Assembly: GCA_029204225.1 (NCBI GenBank)
Contig: MU832647.1
Coordinates: forward strand, 1-64,000
Source: Diphasiastrum complanatum
Taxonomy: Eukaryota; Streptophyta; Lycopodiopsida; Lycopodiales; Lycopodiaceae
DNA length: 64,000 nt
Reading direction: 5' to 3'
Shown here: piece by piece, positions 49,001 through 59,388 of the stretch
Layout: every line of letters begins with the position of its first letter
Position numbering within the stretch: the stretch's first letter is position 1
Position numbers and translations under genes: made by a program
Notes under the pieces: model-generated
What the model was told of the DNA's origin: nothing
Database searches by the model: none
Seen by the model: only the letters and a program-made list of their open reading frames with translations

Positions 49001-50216
49001 GGGGGAGACAATAAAAGAAGCATAATTGAAACCATAGGTTCTATGAATTCTGATTGGGGGAGACATCGACAACCGCAAATCTACCAGTGGATATGTTTTT
49101 ATGAAAGTTGGTGGAGCAATCGCTTGGGGAAACTTGAAACAGAGATCAGTGACTACTCTTATCTTCTACAGAAGCAGAATTTGTGGGACTATGCCAAGAC
49201 ACTAAAGAGTATATCTGGATAACCATTATGTGCAGACAATCAGAGATCAGTGACAAAGGATTCACTATGTTTTAGTAGAGACAAGTTGATAAAGTTAAGA
49301 AACCTAATGAGACTTTAAAATGTAAACGAAGCTTTGACATAGTTGAATGAGTTGGAGCTTTTTGGAATATACATCCAAGATATCAAGGCCCATGTCAGCT
49401 GATCAGATTACGTTAAGTTAGAACAGTAATGATGTGTCACAGGTTTCTTGGTTAAACATTTTCTTGGCAAGTATGTGAAGCACGGTCTTCTTGACGCGTG
49501 AAATTGAGTCATTATATGTACGAACCCTTGTTAATGAAAATGGACAGGTGGTCTCTGTCTTCTGTGCGATTGTTCTGGCATCTGTCATTTGTTGAATCGT
49601 CTGTCTTTCACTCTAATGAGCTCTGGGTAACAGTTGCCTGGACTGGAAATTCCAATAAGCAGGTCATTTGATATGAGACAAATAGAGTGATACAACGAGC
49701 AAACTCAAGTTCCAAATAAAAAGTTAAAACTTAATCAAAGTTTCATTGGAGATGACTCTTCGACACTCTCGCCTAAAGGTGTTGATGAGTTTCAATGCAG
49801 CTCCATTTTAGTTTTTTCTTTGAACCTTTACAAGTCCCAATTGCATAGATGCCACACACAAAGATTTGGATGCAAATGTATGAAACAATAATGAAACAAA
49901 AGATGCCAGAGAAATAACACGAACATGAAACTCACTTTCGGTTCTGCACTGTGTTGCATATATACTCTTGAAGTTGTACAAGAGTTCCTTTCTTAACTTG
50001 CCCTGTCTTCACATATTCGTTTAACTGTGTGGCGAGCATGGCGTGCTGCACATAAGATCCATCTGAAAGCACCAAACGAAATCGCTCTTGGACACTTTGA
50101 GAAGTACTTATTTGCCGAATATCCAGAACCTGCAGTACCGGTCTAAGATCCACGTTTCCACTGTTTAATGCCATAATTGCATTAGGCGTCAAGGATAATC
50201 CAGGCGGTAATCCCAT
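37096..50216 (-). CDS. RPA1: Replication protein A 70-kDa subunit, RPA1C/E type (849 aa)
   Basis: Large subunit of the single-stranded DNA-binding complex RPA, used in replication, repair and recombination. Exon 1 is 50216-49936 (first ATG after an in-frame TAA); exon 2 is 39364-37096; frame and splice sites agree. Residues 1 to about 110: N-terminal OB fold (PVLQVLDIRQIS, RFRLVLSDGSYVQHAMLATQ, CNTVQNRK). A Gln/Pro/Gly linker follows to about 240. DBD-A and DBD-B run from about 245 (IAALNPYQGRWTIKARVTAK, VFHFDLLDADGGEIRATCF). DBD-C carries a four-Cys zinc ribbon (CPILIGDRQC, WRCDRCDRSVPECDYRYL). The C-terminus has two CCHC knuckles, CFKCGKDGHFARDC at about 757 and CFKCGQGGHWARDC at about 801, in Gly-rich sequence, which marks the plant RPA1C/E class linked to DNA repair. 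Intron 1 is 10.6 kb and filled with nested retroelements. Confidence 0.96.
39365..40086. other. RPA1 intron, part next to exon 2
   Basis: Intronic DNA without recognisable genes, ending at the AGCAG target duplication of the copia element. Confidence 0.55.
40087..40166 (+). repeat. Outer copia 5' LTR, first part
   Basis: TGTTGGAATATGCATCCAAC and the bases after it match the 3' LTR from about 49359, except that about 80 bases of the 3' copy (49413-49503) are absent here. The LINE begins where the match stops. Confidence 0.8.
40167..42795 (+). pseudogene. LINE (non-LTR retrotransposon) polymerase, decayed
   Basis: Motifs in several frames: SSVVRLLSVSRLIAMTKAS, RPIAIGEVLLRLVSRSIC, then QVDVSNAFRAATFRKL, RQGNPLGGPLFALALFRALQ, and VADDTHIVGP at the catalytic position, thumb-like PRKCSVWYPAGL, and a late domain (RTATHDVVRDVAATIARDGG, RRRVDIVLSRDG). 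Order and motifs fit the single-polymerase LINEs common in seed-free plants. A 68-bp tandem duplication (about 40351-40486) and many frameshifts disable it. Confidence 0.85.
40351..40486 (+). repeat. 68-bp tandem duplication within the LINE
   Basis: CTCCGTCTTGTTAGTCGCTC begins at 40351 and again at 40419, each followed by the same sequence as far as CTCTTTTCTTTCCG. Confidence 0.9.
42796..42903 (+). repeat. Outer copia 5' LTR, second part
   Basis: TTGTTCTGGCATCTGTCATT to ATTGGAAATTCCAA matches 49570-49655. TGGTTATGGGCCC follows, in the position of a primer-binding site. Confidence 0.85.
42915..44655 (+). pseudogene. Nested copia fragment: reverse transcriptase and RNase H
   Basis: RT motifs: EAIQSPEGEFWKQAMSEEIE, KWVYKKKLKSDGTIGRYKAR, LVAKGYTQRYGVDYFDTYSP, HQIDVKTAFLHGDLEG and YGLKQASRA, then a TGA. 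The catalytic YVDD position reads FADV. RNase H and its end follow (TRPDLTFSVYALSQF, HYSDASWASCKDDSKSITGG, CEAEYVAVLKVANEVVWLQ) with one frameshift near 44330. Gag, protease and integrase are absent. Confidence 0.92.
44686..45249 (+). repeat. 3' LTR of the nested copia fragment
   Basis: Starts TGTCA after purine-rich ACAAGAGGGAG and ends TGACA, a perfect 5-bp terminal inversion. Inside, units with GACTTTGACTCGAAGCACGA repeat (44765-44850). GGTATAAACG near 45114 is a TATA candidate. Confidence 0.8.
45515..46350 (+). pseudogene. Outer copia gag with zinc knuckle
   Basis: AYTMICLSLGEAAISQVQSA, a stop, then EVWGLLKSFYKIK and MAGHLQKLKSIARQLQAAR: UBN2-type copia gag. A knuckle-like CYYXDQVGHSVKYCYKK follows near 46160-46210 in another frame. 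Confidence 0.8.
46390..47640 (+). pseudogene. Outer copia protease and integrase
   Basis: Protease site KWYLDSGTTSHMT; pre-integrase region (VWHKRMCHLGSDNLRKLAREN, with HCEACIIGKHH); integrase core pieces (FIDDMSRMIHMDI, FTVPYTPQQNRVVEQKKRII) and its end (SHRRVFGCIAYANVPKEKRG). Frames change repeatedly and stops are present near 47175 and 47580. Confidence 0.85.
48605..48650. repeat. Perfect inverted repeat, 16-bp stem
   Basis: TAGTCAAAAAACTTCC and GGAAGTTTTTTGACTA flank a 14-base loop. It interrupts the RT end, where the frame is lost. Confidence 0.9.
48961..49072 (+). repeat. 56-bp tandem duplication in copia RNase H
   Basis: GAAGCATAATTGAAACCATA begins at 48961 and again at 49017; the copies differ at a few bases. 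Confidence 0.9.
49359..49657 (+). repeat. Outer copia 3' LTR
   Basis: Matches the two parts of the 5' LTR and ends ATTCCAATA directly before AGCAG. Confidence 0.85.
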
Positions 50217-52110
50217 CTTTGAATCTAACCAGGATTTGTGAATTTCTTAAGAGGAAAAGTCTATTATGGCAAGATCTGCGGATAGATGAACTTCTGTTCG
50301 TTGTATTATGAAAAACAAGTGCTGAAGACGAACGGCGGCCACCCTAAGTAGAAACTCCTCCAACTTCTCGCATGAAAAACAAAGAGTATCTCGAAGGCAA
50401 AAAGCAAAGTCTGTTCTATGAAGAGAATCAAAAATCCTGAAATACTTTCATCCAAGGCCTGTTGATAAAAGAATCAAGCAGAAAGCAAGACGAAGACCTG
50501 AACCATATGCAACCGCAAATGATCATCATTCATTCATAACTAGCTGAATGAATCACAAAATATCGAACTGAACCACGTCAAAACACATCCTGGCCTAGAT
50601 ACAAGCTAAAGCTAAGGTAAAACCACTATCCAAACACACTGCTGCAAACAAAACAGCAAAAGCAGACGCATATCTTCATGCAAACGAAGGACGGATGCAT
50701 GGATCGACAGCAAAACTGAACAATGTTAAAATATCAGAAGCAAAGTCTCACGCAAACGAATGATAGATGGATCGATTGAAAACAAAAGTAACAATGAACT
50801 ATCTTGATCAAATGCATGTAAATTCCAAGCAAATCGACACTATAAACAGACCATAAATCAGCACTCCGAATCCCGATCAGCTATCTGTCGAGCGAGCGAG
50901 CTAGCGATCGATCCATCGCGAGAAAGTCTTGAAAGACAGAGAGAGAGGGAGAGCACAAAAAAATTTAGAAATTGAAAGACGAAGGGGATTCCCGCCACGA
51001 TGACACCCACTACAGCCGGTGAGAATAGCTGTTCGGCGAAGGGATTCACCGTCTACAGCAGGTTTACTTTCTGTTTCCGGTTACCCTTTTGTTTTGGCCC
51101 CTGCCTTAGGGCACGGTCCTAGTGTTTTGGGTCTTAGTGTTTTGCCCTTGGGTTTTAAATATTAATCTCCTTCCGTTTGGATTTCAAGATTTTGATTTTT
51201 TACTTTTTTGGCTTTTGTCGTGGTGTGGTATTGGTAAGCTATTGTAATTAATTTTCGCTTTGCCTTGATAGAGATCTTTACGATTTGCTAAAAGTTGAGA
51301 TGTCATGTCTAGGTGAGTCCATCATTACAATGAGTCTTTTTCAATTTTTCTAAAATGCAATCTCTAGTTTTTTTTCTCTTTTTAACAATTTGAATGCCAT
51401 GAGTGATAAGGCGAGTGATAAGGCAAAGTTTCTTGTGATGTATCGAACACCTGGTTTGTATTTGTCATTTGTTTTTTTTTTTTTGGGGGGGGGGGGGGGT
51501 GGGCATGCATAATTTTGATTTAAGAAATAGGATTGCCTCTCTTTGTTATGATGTGCTCATGGAAAATATTGTGGCTTTGTGTGTCCACAAATCAACTCCT
51601 TTGAATCGATCGTTTTCATTTCCAAAACTGTATAAAGATGTCAAATTAGATAGGATATTCTGGTTTTGCTAGAGTTGCAATATAACAATCAATGGTGTGA
51701 ACGAGACTCGACAAGAAGTCTTTTCATTCCTTGCTTTTGGTAGTGGAGTTTCAATTAAGGAAGTTAGAGTTGCACGAAAGGATCATTAAACTTGTAATGA
51801 ATGCCAAAACATGATACCATCAAATAAGTGAAAACACTATCACATAGATCAAAGTGCAACTTAGAGACCATTCAAAATAGACACCATAGAGGGGGACCAA
51901 GATTAGGGAGAATGTTCTTTACTATTCAATCAGGCACAAACATCGCATTGGTCATATTACAACGATGGATTTCCAAGTCTCTTGGGCCTGACTTTCTATT
52001 TCAGCTGGGCCTGACTTTCTATTTCAGCATTTTATACAACTTTCTAAACAGCAAGACTACTCGAGTCATTCTCAAAGCACCCCTTCTACGAAGGTCAAGA
52101 TACTCACTCT
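50217..52110. other. RPA1 upstream region; no further gene
   Basis: Contains the RPA1 leader and promoter, with a GA-rich patch at about 50934-50956 (CT-rich in the sense of the gene). At 51470-51500 a T-run passes directly into a run of about 16 G. The rest is AT-rich and unassigned. Confidence 0.5.
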
Positions 52111-52133
52111 AGCGCTAGTGATTTTTAGCCAAT

Positions 52134-52868
52134 ATGGATAATGATGTTTTTCTTTCAACAACATCAAATCATGTTACGCCTATAGTGGTAGTCACTATCT
52201 CCTTGATCTATCTTACTATGACTAGACCTGATCTAAGTTATAGTGTAGGCAAACTAAGCCAATCTATGCAAAATCCATTGGTTTGTCATTGGAAAAATGC
52301 AAAAAGAGTGTTGAGGTACATCTTGGCCACCAAGAACTTTGGCATTTTATATGATGGATCTAATCTTGCCCTAAGGGCATATTTGGATGCTGATTTTGCA
52401 GGTGATAAGGTGGATAGGAGGTCCACAAGTGCTTTTGTTACCTTCCTTAGCAATGGCATAATGTCTTGGCTTTCCAAAAAGCAACACACTATTTCTCTAT
52501 CTTCAACCGAATCGGAATACAAGGCACAAACATCCACAACAAAGGAGATCCTATAGTTGAAGAGTCTTTTGGTGGAATTACAAGTCATGGAGGCCGAGGA
52601 GCAGCCAACAATATTTTGTGACAACCAATCAAGCCAAGCATTAGCAACCAATCCGACATTCCATGCAAGGAGCAAGCACATAGAGATTGCTCACCATTTT
52701 GTGAGGGAAAAGGTTCAAGCAAAGGAGATCAAACTACATCATGTGTCTTCTTCAGATTGCCTTGTTGACCTACTCACTAAAGCCTTGCCAAAGGCTTCAT
52801 TTATCAAGTTAAGATCAGCCTTATGTGTTGTAGATAGATGTACTATAGTTGTATCATGTCAAAATTGA
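52134..52868 (+). pseudogene. Copia RT end and RNase H remnant
   Basis: TRPDLSYSVGKLSQSMQNP, HWKNAKRVLRYILATKNFGI, LDADFAGDKVDRRSTSAFV and SLSSTESEYKAQTSTTKEIL, a TAG, then IFCDNQSSQALATNPTFHAR, KHIEIAHHFVREKV and VDLLTKALPK. This is the standard end of a copia polyprotein and its frame is nearly open. Confidence 0.93.
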
Positions 52869-52875
52869 GGAGGAG

Positions 52876-53577
52876 TGTTAGAATTTAGCAATTTTCACAT
52901 GGTTTTTGATGAATATTAGACATCTATGTGGATCCACACGTGTGAGAACCTGTTCACACGTGTAAAATGACACTTGTGATATTCAGATCCATTTTGATTA
53001 GCTTTCAATTGAGTCTAATATGACATCTCCTAAATTATAGGAGTTAGGTCCTAGATTGTAAGAATCTAGAAGGTCAACACAAACCACCAATGGATGATGT
53101 GGCAAACTTGATAGATCTTATCCAAAGTGGATATGGATAAGTACAATGAGCTGTCCTACACGTGCTGGATGCAGCTTAGAGAGAGATTATGGTGATTTTG
53201 TACTTGATCCTTGATGGATCCATTTTTGAGCTAATGATGAGAAATCTTGGTTTGTGTAGCTATCATTGTGTTTTGACTCTCTTAAACACTTTCTTTGTGG
53301 ATGAATGCTTTGTAAATGATAAGTAAACTATTTCTCTGTTATCGGGCCGTACAGTAGCTGTATTTCACACGTGTGAAGTTGTGGATCATCTTTTTTTATT
53401 GTTCTTGCTTGGAATCACAAAGATTGTCAAGTAGAAGCTAGATTTGGAAGCTAGCATTAATATAGATCAAGATCCCAATCTACCAATCACTCTTTGTGAT
53501 CATTTGTAAATCAATTTCAGTCCATAAACTCTGAAATTTGACACTTTAATGTCGCACGGGTCTTTCTAGATCTAACA
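52876..53577 (+). repeat. Copia 3' LTR, 702 bp, with ACACGTGT palindromes
   Basis: Starts TGTTAGA after the purine tract TTGAGGAGGAG and ends TCTAACA, a 7-bp terminal inversion. CACACGTGTG occurs at 52935-52944, CACACGTGT at 52955-52963 and TCACACGTGTGA at 53365-53376; each contains an ACGTG G-box/ABRE core. Confidence 0.9.
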
Positions 53578-55394
53578 TCAACTAGAACTTATAAACCTAA
53601 TCTACTCGTCGTCGTCGTGACGTCCAGTCTGTTCCTCTTCATAAACCTAAGGCTTCTTCCTAATCTCTTTTCCATGCTTAAAAAATTGTATCATATTGGC
53701 TCAACTTGTAGATGAGAAATGATGCATATTATTTGATGATGTTGTGTATTGGTTAGCAATGTCAATTGGGAAAGACCCTTCCACCACTTATTGTTGGCTT
53801 TCTAGTGGTTCGATGTGATCTTTTTTCTCCAAAGCTACCAAAAGTACCACTTGGAGGATTCAATTTCATCAAAAAATCCTTTATATTTTAAAATATGAGT
53901 TATTATTACTATGTCAATACCTGAACCGGCCGAATGGCGTTTTGAATTCATAAAGAATCATTCCAATAGATTCATAATGACACTCAAAGATTCCGGGTGA
54001 TGTCTGACTGGCCAATAGAAGTCCGCAGGGTAGAATTCCTCCCAACAGGTTGCCACAAGTATGCTCTAGAGAAAGTTTCTTGAAGACAATGCTTGCAAAC
54101 AGGCAACTTGGGCCAACCTTTATCTTTTAAGCCTCCATCTCTGTTTTGTTGCTATTTACACGGAGCTCAAATGTTGTCTATAAATCTTGCAAGTACTTTT
54201 GTCACTAGTCCAACAAAAAAAGTTGACATAAGATTAAGGAAATTACTTTAGCCAAATGTAGGAGCTTACATAATGATTTTATCCACTTTCAAGAATGTTG
54301 CCACTCGACTCATTGGAGATGTGCCACCATCTCTATTTCTACTGCAATTGGACCCTAATTTTCTAGGACCAAGTAGCCACGTTCTCCTATAGGATATCTT
54401 GGGCTAGATAGCCAGCCTCCTTCACTTCCACGGTAGTTATTAGGCTCAAATTCTGATCACTGTTAAGCAATTGTTGTCCTGGATGGACTTAATTTCTAAG
54501 AGGCGCTTATAATGCTCAAATAACACTTTTACGAGTCGAGTTACATTACACTGTTGCCAGACAAAGGCCTTCATAATTCCCATAGCATTCATAACATTGG
54601 GGCTGTATGACTTGTATGATTTCAGCACCTTGAAATCCTGTAAGAACACTTACTTTCTAATTTTTTGATCTTGAAACATTCTAGACAAGTTCCAATGGCA
54701 GTTCCATCATAGCTACCAATTTAACCGAAAAACAATGTATCGTGCAGTTGATGTTCAAATTAGGTGATGTCTAATGCACATACCAATGAGAAAAAGAGCT
54801 AACTTTAGGCCATAAGAGGTCCCCAATAACTGACTTGGCACATACATACAGGTAAATTTTGTGCCAAAAAAACTTAGATGACTTCGAATTCACAACCTTT
54901 GAGAAGGAGAACTAAACTTTAAAGTATAGAGAGCTACGTTGGCATGTACATACTTTTAGATTTTATGCATAGCGTTAGTCTTTTGATTCAACATAAAAAG
55001 TATATATCAGTAGACTAGAGTAACTCTTAACTATGACAGCATTTTCCTCACACAGCATTTAAATTTTCTCATAGATAACTCTGGCTTCAAGATTAAACTG
55101 CATTTGATCAGAGGTACCTATAACAAACTTGAGGGTGCTATGCAAAATGCTGCCTCTGAAGTTTGAACAAATAAAAGAGGCAGAGTCGTACTTACACAAA
55201 ATGCACCAAGTAAAGAACCTAAACATTCAAAGAGACAGCTGAATCTTACATAGTTCTACTGATAATGGTAGTTTGCAGGCTGTCTGTACAAAGTAGTGGA
55301 TAAAGCATCGCATCATTAACGTTACACACTGTACATGCCATTACCAAAGAGCAAAACATCACTACATGGAAAGTTTTGCAGAGATGAACATTTC
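53578..55394. other. Region between copia LTR and NAC gene
   Basis: No gene is assigned. A minus-strand stretch near 54640-54450 (SYKSYSPNVMNAMGIMKAFV) and another near 54080-53930 (GIFECHYESIGMILYEFKTP) look coding-like but are short and unrecognised. Confidence 0.4.
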
Positions 55395-55511
55395 TCACAT
55401 ATCTAAGTCTTGCCATGTGAATTCATCAGCATAAGGTCCATCAAAAAGCTTGACCATATCCAAACCAGGAACCTCTTCATTCTTGACTGACGTATAATCA
55501 GATTGTGGAAC
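55395..55511 (-). other. Coding-like terminal exon of unknown origin downstream of NAC
   Basis: After an acceptor-like TTTCCCTAG the minus strand is open for 38 codons (VPQSDYTSVKNEEVPGLDMV, then KLFDGPYADEFTWQDLDM) to a TGA. Its acidic, aromatic composition resembles an activation domain. It could be an alternative last exon of the NAC gene or a remnant of another transcription factor. Confidence 0.35.
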
Positions 55512-55869
55512 CTAGGGAAACTTTCATAAAAAAATCTACAAATATGTCTTCCAGAGTCTCCTCATGCATACTCTCTGCCTGACTGAAATCTACATCAAAC
55601 CCTAGGCTAAGTCATGAAAATATAAGAGTCAGCTGCTCCACGGATTGAATTTACAAACAAAGTAAACGCCTAGCAAGTTTTCAAAGAAAGAAGCAGCCTC
55701 AATACTTGCAACAAGTTTCTCCACTCAACCACCTGCATGAGGGGTATATCCTTTGCAATGGGGTAAGGATCCACTTCGTTAAATAGTGGTTTAAAAGACG
55801 TGAATGTCAGCTAGACCTTCAAAAGGTTGCTGAACTTATAATACCTTTGAAGATCAAACCAGTAATCTG

Positions 55870-58800
55870 CTACATAAGCAAAGAACCCATGTGACTTGCC
55901 AATCTCCAGGCCATACGCAAAAGCAAAAACCAGCACACTGCTGACAAAGCACCAAGAAAAAACATGAGCGAAAAGCAGCCATTTCCACGTCTCATAAAGC
56001 AGCCATCCCTGTCAGAATTCTTAGGAACTTCGATGTCATAAACCGGAGCCTTTATAGAGGATTTGGCCTTGGCATTTGACACTAGAATGTGCTGTTTGGA
56101 TCCTCCTTCTAATGCAGATGATCGCCAGACTCCAGACATAAATTCACAGCTGCATCTGAAGGTGATTCTTGTGATACCAGCATTCCAGGCCGTTGTCTGC
56201 ATTTGTGTAAAACTTTTTCCTGGATTATTCATTAAGGAATCTTTTGACTCAAAACTTGACTTGTGGAAATTAGGTGGATATTCGGCTGCTGAAGCTGGTA
56301 AAGCAGGAACGGAGTCCAAAAGCTTTGAAAACCGAGAAAGGGGTTTAGATGGTTCTGGGGTGCTATCTTGCAGATAAGATACATGGTCTTTTGTTGATGT
56401 CAAATCTGCCAGAGAGGAAGTTGCATCTTCTGTGCCACTTTGCAGTTCTGCTTGTCCTTGTCCTTGGAAGGAGCTGTGCAATGTCTGCATTGATAAGCCA
56501 GAGTTTGAAAGATCTGAAAGTTCCTCTGAGACAGACTGTAGATCAGCAGCTGAAACCAGTGACGTATTGAACCAATTCTCGAAATGAGTATTACTAGGTT
56601 CTAAAGCATCCTTGACCTCCAAGCGGCTCGTAGATGCTTCATTCCATGAATTGCCTTTCATCCACTCATCCACATCTAGCTCTTCCAAGATATCAAAAAA
56701 AACATCTTCAAGACCATTAGTTGCACCTTCTTCCTGGGACTCTGCGTTTTTAACCTGTGATTGTTGCCCTTCAATAAACTGTAACATCTCCTCCAAAATA
56801 GCCTCTTCTGAGGCCTCTTGTGATCCATTGAGTGTCTTTGAACTGAAAGCTTGGCCCTCCTGTACGGGTTTTTGTTCTGACAGGCTGGACAACTCATCGT
56901 CGAACACGTAATCATCAACCTCGCTCAGATCATATTTGTCCTCCAAGATTGTCTTAGGTGATGCAGACATCTGCACCAAATATTTGCTTTGCAAAGAACT
57001 TTCCCCCACATGATGAGCTGCTACATTAAACTCTTGTGACTGCAGAGTAGATTTATACAAGTCATTCAGCATGTCTGCCTCGTCAGGGGAGTAGTAATCT
57101 GCAAGATTTACTTGATTGGCAGATATAGATGCAGTAGCATCAAGCATGCCTGAAAAATCGGGTGCCTGGAGCCAGAGCTCTAAGTCCTGATCTGTTATTG
57201 GGCTTGATGAACTTTCAGTTGTTGGTAGAGTGTCTGACCTTGCAAGCTTACAACACCATGCCAGCTAGCTTCAGTATACAGTAAAACTTAAGACTTAATG
57301 CCGAACTTTAACAAATCAGACCTACCCATAAATACTTTCCATTTACTGCATGCATTCTGTACATCAAAAATAGCTTGTCCATACCTCAGAAGCAGATCCA
57401 TTTACCAAGGTGAAATCTAGACTTTGATTCGGATCATTCAACAGCGGAGCATAGAGCATGCTGTCAATGTCACTTGCTTCTTGGGTATTGAATGTTTTAG
57501 ATGAAACTCCCAATTCAGCATTGTCGTCCACTACTGTTTTCATTTCTGAATCCATAAATGCTTTCTCTTTTGTTAAGGCATCAAGTGAAAATGCTGCAAC
57601 CTGCATTTTGGAAGCAGGTGGTCTCTCATCCGGGACTGGTTCATCTTCTGTTGTAGTGGTGTCAACTTCTTCCATGTCCAAAGATGATGAATTATGATCA
57701 GGATTCTTTGGACCAATTCCGCTCTTTTTGAAGACACGGCACACGACAAATGCATCCTGAACAGCCTACAGAATTCCAGTAACTGTAATCAGATTCTCAA
57801 CACTACCACAATAACTGGCCCAAAAAACTGCTGCAGAAATCACAAAAGCTGAAAACAAAAATTAGCGTAGCAAAGAGCTATTCATGTTCATCATTTCAAA
57901 TAATAACAATCTATTTATATTCGACAATTTGAATAACACAGCATTGAAAGCCAGACTAGTGAAGGCTAAATTCAAAGCTTAAAGTTTAAGCTCAAATATT
58001 TAAAAAAGGTATAATGCAAATCTAGAGCAGCAAGCCTGTAGTAAACAATATATTCAAGGTTAAAAACAAAATGGACCCCTATGTGCGTAGGTAGAGGGGA
58101 GGCAGCATGGGAAAAAGACCAAGGTGAGAACATGAGCACTTTCAGGTCTGGATTATCAAACTTTCCTAGGCTTCACATGAAGTAAAAAAGGTCAACCGTC
58201 CATTCCAAATTTGGCAGCTAATAATATTAAGCTAACCTTTCCCAGCCAAATAATTTCTGAAAATACAAGGAACTTTCAGTATAAACTATAGGCAACCTCG
58301 AACATTCACGTCAATCGGTTCAAACAGAATTTATGCTTAACGTGAATTGAAATAAGATTTTACTCAAAATTAAAATAATTCTACTTGTCACATTGTGCAA
58401 ATAAGAATATGAGAGAAACAATTCATTTTTCTAATTAATTCAATTTTTTGACACTACTTATTTATTTGTTCATGAGGGTTCTCACACCATGAAGGGAAGA
58501 AAACAAATGGACATGGGCAGCTTTCAGTGGATTTCAATTTGCCGATGAAATCTTCAAGTTCACCTTTGACAAAATAAATGCTCAACAGATGCATGGAAGG
58601 AAGCGCATTTTCAACAACATACTCAAGTCATAAGTTATATGCACGTAAAATGCCATAACAGATTACCTCTAGAAAAGGAAAGCAATATCATGCTATAGCA
58701 ATTCACAAAGTGAAGCTCCATATATAACCTCTAGAAGCAGAAAGGGATATCATGCTGTTACAATACACAAGATGAAGCTCCATGCTGAAAAATCTGTAAC

Positions 58801-59388
58801 TTCGTACCTGCAACTTCACTTTCCCAGGTTCATCTTCCTCGAGTCTATATTCATGCATGACCCAATTGGTTCTTTCCCCGTGAGGTGCTCTTCCTTTATA
58901 AAAGACTAATGTTTTTTTCATTCCCACTTTGCGAGTGCCAGTTTTCACTGTCCTGTCTTTGCCAGTGGCTTTCCAATAGCCAGCTTCTGTTGCCCTGTTT
59001 GTGCGTGATCCATTGGCATATTTCTTATCTCGAGCGCTGAAAAAGTACCATTCTGCATCGCTGCTCGATATCAACGATTTGTCTGCAAAAATTCAAGATA
59101 TGGTCAACTGCAGATATTGAATCACATTTAAATAGGAATACCCACAAAACAGAACGCAATTTCTCAGAACAGAACATTCACAACCAAAAAGATGACTAGA
59201 TATAGATCACAAACCACAGACAGATAATTACCAGGTAAGTCCCAGGGTTCGCATTTGTAGAGATCAACTTCAGCAACTATATCAAATTCAATTGCGCGGC
59301 CATGGACCTTTCTGTTTAGGTAGTATGTCACCAGTTCAACATCTGTCGGATGAAACCTGAAGCCTGGTGGCAGTTTAACGCGAGCCAT
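55870..59388 (-). CDS. NAC transcription factor with C-terminal membrane anchor (NTL type, about 726 aa)
   Basis: Exons: 59388-59232 (ATG at 59388), 59082-58808, 57756-57385, 57246-55870. The NAC DNA-binding domain covers residues 1 to about 157 in subdomain order [54 protein letters not shown] then [31 protein letters not shown] then MHEYRL, and [14 protein letters not shown] long acidic, Ser/Gln-rich region follows, the usual activation domain. The last 35 residues hold one hydrophobic segment ([19 protein letters not shown]) and a short tail, so the protein is tail-anchored; such NTL factors are released by proteolysis under stress and move to the nucleus. The exon 4 acceptor (TTGTAAG before CTT) is unusual and was chosen because nearby AG sites break the frame. 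Exon 3 could start 9 bases earlier. Confidence 0.93.
57757..58807. other. NAC intron 2; nothing recognised
   Basis: AT-rich intron without repeats or ORFs of note. Small imperfect repetition of CATATATAACCTCTAGAAGCAG-like sequence occurs at its exon 2 side. Confidence 0.55.

Larger units (their letters stand above)
47900..49250 (+). pseudogene. Outer copia reverse transcriptase and RNase H
   Basis: RT: MDKEMEAMEKNEAWELVTLP, GCKWVFKIKYGEDGKVARYK, the catalytic LYVDDIIMFSN, and RFEMKNLGDIHYCLGIEVKR. RNase H start: SSLIGSLMYAMVCTRPDTAT. A 16-bp hairpin (48605-48650) and a 56-bp tandem duplication (48961-49072) mark rearrangements. It is inactive. Confidence 0.88.
40087..49657 (+). mobile_element. 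Composite Ty1/copia element with nested LINE and second copia, in RPA1 intron 1
   Basis: Outer copia element flanked by AGCAG (40082-40086 and 49658-49662). Its 5' LTR (40087 to about 42903) is split by a LINE at about 40167-42795. Its leader is separated from gag by a second copia fragment with its own 3' LTR (about 42915-45249). Gag to RNase H of the outer element run from about 45515 to 49250, and the 3' LTR is about 49359-49657. Everything is on the plus strand, antisense to RPA1, and decayed. Confidence 0.85.
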
